From the NCBI RefSeq assembly GCF_025449215.1, contig NZ_CP104900.1, positions 2,852,001-2,916,000 on the forward strand: a DNA stretch of 64,000 nt. Reading direction: 5' to 3'. Positions 60,111 through 64,000 of this stretch are shown piece by piece. The notes beneath the pieces are model-generated. The model was given only the letters and a program-made list of their open reading frames with translations. It made no database searches and was not told the DNA's origin. The stretch comes from Shewanella seohaensis. GTDB taxonomy: Bacteria > Pseudomonadota > Gammaproteobacteria > Enterobacterales > Shewanellaceae. Position 1 is the first letter of the stretch. The number at the start of each line of letters is the position of its first letter. Made by a program: the position numbers and the translations under genes.

Positions 60111-60653
60111 TTATTTCTTTTTAGGCGCTAGCACCATAATGGCTTGTCGGCCTTCCATTTTCGGGAAGGATTCAACAATTGCATACTCATCCAAATCTGT
60201 TTTGATACGGTTCAATAGATCCATACCCAGGTTTTGGTGAGCCATCTCACGACCACGGAAACGCAGCGTTACTTTCGCTTTGTCGCCGTCTTCAAGAAAA
60301 CGTATCAGGTTGCGTAGTTTTACCTGATAGTCGTTTTCATCAGTACCGGGACGGAATTTAATTTCCTTCACCTGTATCTGTTTCTGCTTCTTCTTTTGCT
60401 CTTTTTGGGCCTTAGCCTTATCAAAAAGAAACTTTCCGTAGTCCATTATGCGACATACTGGAGGTTCAGCGTTTGGACTAATTTCGACTAGGTCTACACC
60501 CGCTTCATCTGCCAAATTCTGAGCATCTCTGATGCTTACCACACCAATAGCTTCACCATCAATGCCAGTTAAGCGTACTTCAGGTACACCTGTGATTTCT
60601 TCATTGATTCTATTAGGGGCCGGCTGACGCCCTGCTGTTTTCTTGATCTTTAT
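60111..60653 (-). CDS. infC: Translation initiation factor IF-3, with an AUA start codon
   Basis: 180-residue IF-3, the same length as in E. coli. The ATG/GTG-initiated frame (60111-60542) lacks the N-terminal domain, but the frame continues upstream ([40 protein letters not shown]). Its first codon at a proper distance (8 bases) from GGAGG is ATA at 60651-60653. Enteric infC uses AUU, and IF-3 represses its own synthesis by rejecting that codon; AUA would allow the same control. The Shine-Dalgarno overlaps the thrS stop codon. Confidence 0.93.
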   Translation of the reverse strand: MKIKKTAGRQPAPNRINEEITGVPEVRLTGIDGEAIGVVSIRDAQNLADEAGVDLVEISPNAEPPVCRIMDYGKFLFDKAKAQKEQKKKQKQIQVKEIKFRPGTDENDYQVKLRNLIRFLEDGDKAKVTLRFRGREMAHQNLGMDLLNRIKTDLDEYAIVESFPKMEGRQAIMVLAPKKK

Positions 60654-60656
60654 GAC

Positions 60657-62584
60657 CTATTCCTCCAACAATTTGAGACTACGGAGCGAAATTTGTTGAT
60701 GGATCTTGGCGGCGAAATCTTCGATTTGAATCTTACCTAAATCAACACCATCTCGTGTACGCACCGCGACTTCCCTATTTTCCATCTCTTGATCACCAAC
60801 GACCAATAGATAGGGAACACGCCTTAGGGTGTGTTCGCGTATTTTAAAGCCTATCTTTTCATTCCTCAAGTCAAATGAGGCACGAATTCCCTGATCTTTA
60901 AATAATTTGACCACTTCGTCAACATATTCAGCCTGTTTATCGGTAATATTCATCACGACAACTTGCATCGGGGCCAACCAAGTTGGGAAGCGACCTGCGT
61001 ATTCTTCAATCAAAATACCTAAGAAACGCTCCAACGAGCCTAAAATCGCACGATGGATCATCACTGGTGTTTGACGGCTGTTATCTTCGGCGACATAAGT
61101 TGCCCCTAAACGGCTCGGTAATGCATAGTCTAATTGCACAGTACCGCACTGCCATGCACGGTCTAAACAGTCGTGTAGTGTGAACTCAATCTTAGGACCG
61201 TAGAAGGCGCCTTCACCCGGTAAAATAGTGAACTCGATGTTGTTCGCACGTAAAGCTTGCTTGAGTGCTTCTTCGGCTCTGTCCCACATGGCATCGTCAC
61301 CGATACGTTTTTCTGGGCGAGTCGACAGTTTTACAACGATGTTTTCAAAGCCAAATGTCGAGTAAGTGTCGTATACCATTTGGATACAAGAGCTCACTTC
61401 TGCTTGAACTTGATCTTCAGTACAGAAGATATGGGCATCGTCTTGAGTAAAACCACGTACGCGCATGAGTCCGTGCAGCGAACCTGAGGGCTCATTGCGG
61501 TGACAGCAACCAAACTCCGCCATACGCAATGGCAGATCACGGTAAGATTTCAAGCCTTGGTTGAAGATCTGTACGTGGCCTGGGCAGTTCATTGGCTTAA
61601 CCGCGTATTCTGGTTTTCACTGCTGGTTGTGAACATGGCTTCTGAGTATTTATCCCAGTGACCAGAGCGTTCCCACAGTACGCGGTCCATCATCAACGGA
61701 CCTTTCACTTCTTGGTAAGTGTATTGATTTAACTTACGGCGAATGAAACGTTCTAATTCGAGGAAGATGCTCCAACCATCGTTATGCCAGAACACCATGC
61801 CTGGTGCTTCTTCTTGCATATGGTAGAGGTCAAGCTGCTTACCAATTTTACGGTGGTCACGTTTAGCCGCTTCTTCAAGACGGGCTAAATGGGTGCTCAG
61901 GGCTTTTTTATCCGCCCATGCAGTACCGTAAATACGTTGCAGCATCTTGTTTTCAGAGTTACCGCGCCAATAAGCGCCGGCAATGCTCATCAACTTGAAA
62001 TGGTGGCAGAAACGCATGTTTGGCACGTGTGGACCACGGCACATGTCGGTGTATTCTTCGTGATGATAGAGCGCTGGAGTCGCATCTTTGCTGATGTTCT
62101 CATCCAGAATCGCGATCTTGTATTCTTCACCGCGGGCGGCGAAGGTATCACGGGCTTCTTGCCAGCTCACAACGCGTTTGACTACGTCGTAATTGGTCTT
62201 AGCCAGTTCAAGCATACGTTTTTCGAGGGCTTCGATATCTTCTTGAGTCAGCTTGTGCTCAAGATCGATGTCGTAGTAGAAGCCGTTATCGATCACAGGA
62301 CCGATCGCCATCTTGGTTTGTGGCCATAATTGCTTGATTGCATGGCCTAATAAATGCGCGCAAGAATGGCGAAGGATTTCAATACCTTCTTCGTCTTTAG
62401 CGGTAATAATAGAAAGTTCAGCATCGGTTTCGATCAGATCGCAAGCGTCTTTTAGTTCGCCATTCACGCGACCAGCGATACAGGCTTTAGCAAGACCAGG
62501 GCCGATATCAGCGGCAACATCGAGAGTCGATACGGGATGTGCAAACTCGCGTTTGCTACCATCAGGAAGTGTAATTACAGGCAT
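60657..62584 (-). CDS. thrS: Threonyl-tRNA synthetase; frame broken near 61612
   Basis: Class II synthetase of about 642 residues. The first frame has the TGS domain ([21 protein letters not shown]), the editing domain ([27 protein letters not shown]) and motif 1, then is lost after FTTSSEN. The next frame continues with [28 protein letters not shown] and motifs 2-3 to the end. Adding one C at the GG of 61612-61613 gives [16 protein letters not shown], in line with SSENREYCIKPMNCPG of E. coli. The ATG at 62584 follows AAGGA. As the gene is essential, the break is very probably an artefact. Confidence 0.95.
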
Positions 62585-62958
62585 GAAATATCCTTGTCCA
62601 GTGGTGACCCACACGTAGGGCCACATGGTGATTAAGTAAAAAGAGAATGCTCGCGAGGTTAAGACAGTACAGGAGTCTTAGCCGCCTTGCGTAGCAGGAC
62701 AGTTATTCTACGGGATAGTCTTTAAGGCACGCAAGTTAAATGGCCCAATTGCGAGGCTTAGCCCCCAAATTAGCTCCGTTATTAACATCATCCGCAAAGT
62801 TTGCCATGAATTCATCATATTGCAGTCAATCGTTCATGTGGCAGTCATTTAACGCCCCTACGCTATGCGCGTTAAATAATTGCGGGTGGGTTGGAGGTTT
62901 ACCACCACGCATATCGCGCAGTCGCATCGCTGTAAATAATGAAGCCAAAGGAGTTGGT
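62585..62958. other. thrS upstream region
   Basis: About 370 bases between thrS and a small divergent gene. It should hold the thrS promoter and leader. I see no threonine-tRNA-like T-box or clear hairpin that I can support. Confidence 0.4.
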
Positions 62959-63219
62959 ATGTTCACGAGTATCCTATTGACGGTTGCACTTAGCCAAGTC
63001 GCCCAGAACCCAATCCCAGTTAGCCCAACGCCAGTCATTCAACCTGAACCCCGAGCGGTTCAACGCCAAGCGGTGCAATTTGACGCCATTGGTTTGCAGG
63101 CCGATATCCACGCCGAGCTTTTGCTGCAGATAGAACAGCTATCGCAGGCCATTAGTGACAATATAGAGGAAGGCATATTACCGACGGCGCCTGTAGAACT
63201 GATGACTGTAAAGGATTGA
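62959..63219 (+). CDS. Small uncharacterised protein (86 residues)
   Basis: The ATG at 62959 is preceded by AAAGGAG at good spacing; the longer frame upstream to 62740 lacks this and reads poorly. The product begins MFTSILLTVALSQVAQNPIP, which could be a weak signal peptide or anchor, followed by a proline-rich stretch (PVSPTPVIQPEP) and a predicted helix (DIHAELLLQIEQLSQAISDNIEE). No family is recognised. Confidence 0.6.
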   Translation: MFTSILLTVALSQVAQNPIPVSPTPVIQPEPRAVQRQAVQFDAIGLQADIHAELLLQIEQLSQAISDNIEEGILPTAPVELMTVKD

Positions 63220-63457
63220 GTTAAATTAACATAACTTACATAACTTAACTGGTGCGCATGCTTGACGGTTCTTACGCTAGGTAAATTTCAGTGAAAAAGT
63301 ACCAAGCGCTGTGCGGAACGGAAAAATCTAGTTGCTGAGATTTTGATACCGACTTTATCTAAGTTGCCAGGGCACATTCTTGTATACTCAACTAAAGCCA
63401 GTGTGAAGGTTTAGCGACAAGTGTCATCCCTAGCATTCGTTAGAGAGGAGTTGCGCC

Positions 63458-63658
63458 ATGAGGATCATGAATAAAGTGATTGCCTGCCCCCACTGCGGAC
63501 ATCATCAACATATAAGTATTGATGCCAGCAGCGGCGATCAGGATTATTACGATGACTGCCGAATTTGTTGTAATCCCATCCACCTGCGTTTACATGTGGA
63601 TGATGCCCGCCGAACCATAGAGTTATATATTGACTCGGACGACGAGCAAATTTACTAG
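63458..63658 (+). CDS. CPXCG-motif zinc-ribbon protein
   Basis: 66-residue protein with CPHCG near residue 10 and CRICC near 34, the layout of the CPXCG cysteine-rich family, followed by HLRLHVDD and an acidic tail. It probably binds one zinc; the function of the family is unknown. GAGAGGAG lies seven bases before the ATG at 63458. It is convergent with the riboflavin synthase gene, with only 9 bases between stops. Confidence 0.8.
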   Translation: MRIMNKVIACPHCGHHQHISIDASSGDQDYYDDCRICCNPIHLRLHVDDARRTIELYIDSDDEQIY

Positions 63659-63667
63659 GCATGTTAA

Positions 63668-64000
63668 TTAAGATTGGCCGCTAAAACGTTTGGCCAGCAC
63701 GCGCTCGACGGTGTCGACGATCGCTTGGGTTTGGCTGTCAATTTCGATATTTAACTCATCTCCAACCTGACACTGGCCTAAATTGGTCAATTTGAGGGTT
63801 TCTGGGATCAAGTGCAGCATAAAACTGCTTTCGGTCACCTCGCCTACCGTTAAGCTGCAACCGTTTACCCCGACAAAGCCTTTATAAAGGATATAGTTCA
63901 TCCATTTGGGCTCGACACTTAAGGTTAGATCATAATGCTGCTCGGTATGACTAATGTGGCTAACTTTCGCCTTAGTATGAATGTGTCCCGAGAGGATATG
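63668..64000 (-). CDS. ribE: Riboflavin synthase alpha subunit, 5'-truncated by window edge
   Basis: C-terminal 110 residues of riboflavin synthase, which dismutates lumazine to riboflavin. The frame is open to the last base of the window. The second lumazine-binding repeat is seen: HILSGHIHTKAKVS, WMNYILYKGFVGVNGCSLTVGEV and FMLHLIPETLKLTNLG. The trimerisation tail VDTVERVLAKRF follows. The N-terminal repeat lies outside the window. Confidence 0.93.
   Translation of the reverse strand, partial: HILSGHIHTKAKVSHISHTEQHYDLTLSVEPKWMNYILYKGFVGVNGCSLTVGEVTESSFMLHLIPETLKLTNLGQCQVGDELNIEIDSQTQAIVDTVERVLAKRFSGQS

Noticed and set aside
62740..62958. N-terminal extension of the 86-residue protein
   Set aside because: The region reads as non-coding and a good ribosome site precedes the internal ATG at 62959.

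Overview
The window looks like a Shewanella chromosome. The right half carries the vertically inherited order thrS-infC-rpmI-rplT, trxB, ald, lrp, ftsK, lolA, rarA, crcB, serS and tusDCBE that I know from S. oneidensis and relatives. The protein sequences are gammaproteobacterial throughout. The genus is an inference from gene order and protein similarity by eye; no search was run.

Layout. 1-412: tail of a tyrosine recombinase. 413-1542: gene-poor DNA with a long palindrome. 1543-6992: a formate dehydrogenase operon (catalytic subunit with Cys in place of Sec, Fe-S subunit, cytochrome b subunit, FdhE). 7.5-9.4 kb: an SMP-30 lactonase and a DMT exporter. 9.4-43.3 kb: a large arabinan/L-arabinose locus. 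43.6-47.9 kb: a small uncharacterised gene, tRNA-Ser(UGA) with degenerate repeated tails, punC/punR, and a Bax-inhibitor-1 protein. 47.9-64 kb: core genes, ending in a partial riboflavin synthase gene.

The arabinan locus reads as one working system. An outer-membrane lipoprotein endo-arabinanase (GH43 plus two LamG domains) and a TonB receptor are divergently transcribed. Exported GH43 enzymes and a GH127 beta-L-arabinofuranosidase shorten the oligomers. A GPH symporter and a YtfQRT-YjfF-type ABC system import sugar. A cytoplasmic GH43, a mutarotase and AraB-AraD-AraA finish degradation. In parallel there is a partial oxidative route: SDR dehydrogenase, SMP-30 lactonase and L-arabonate dehydratase. 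No later oxidative enzyme is present in the window. A GntR/FCD regulator (AraR) sits inside the locus. Four strong copies and one degenerate copy of a 17-bp site (RGTAnTACWATAnTACY) lie in the promoter regions of arabinanase, TonB receptor, araB, and the arabonate dehydratase/GH43 pair.

Ten sites show a coding frame broken by exactly one missing base, usually within a short single-base run. They lie in nine genes: fdhA, a ricin-domain GH43, the ABC permease, the ABC ATPase (twice), another GH43, an uncharacterised gene, tusC, rarA and thrS. Because thrS is essential and every event has the same sign, I read these as probable base-calling errors. I annotate the genes at full length and flag the sites.
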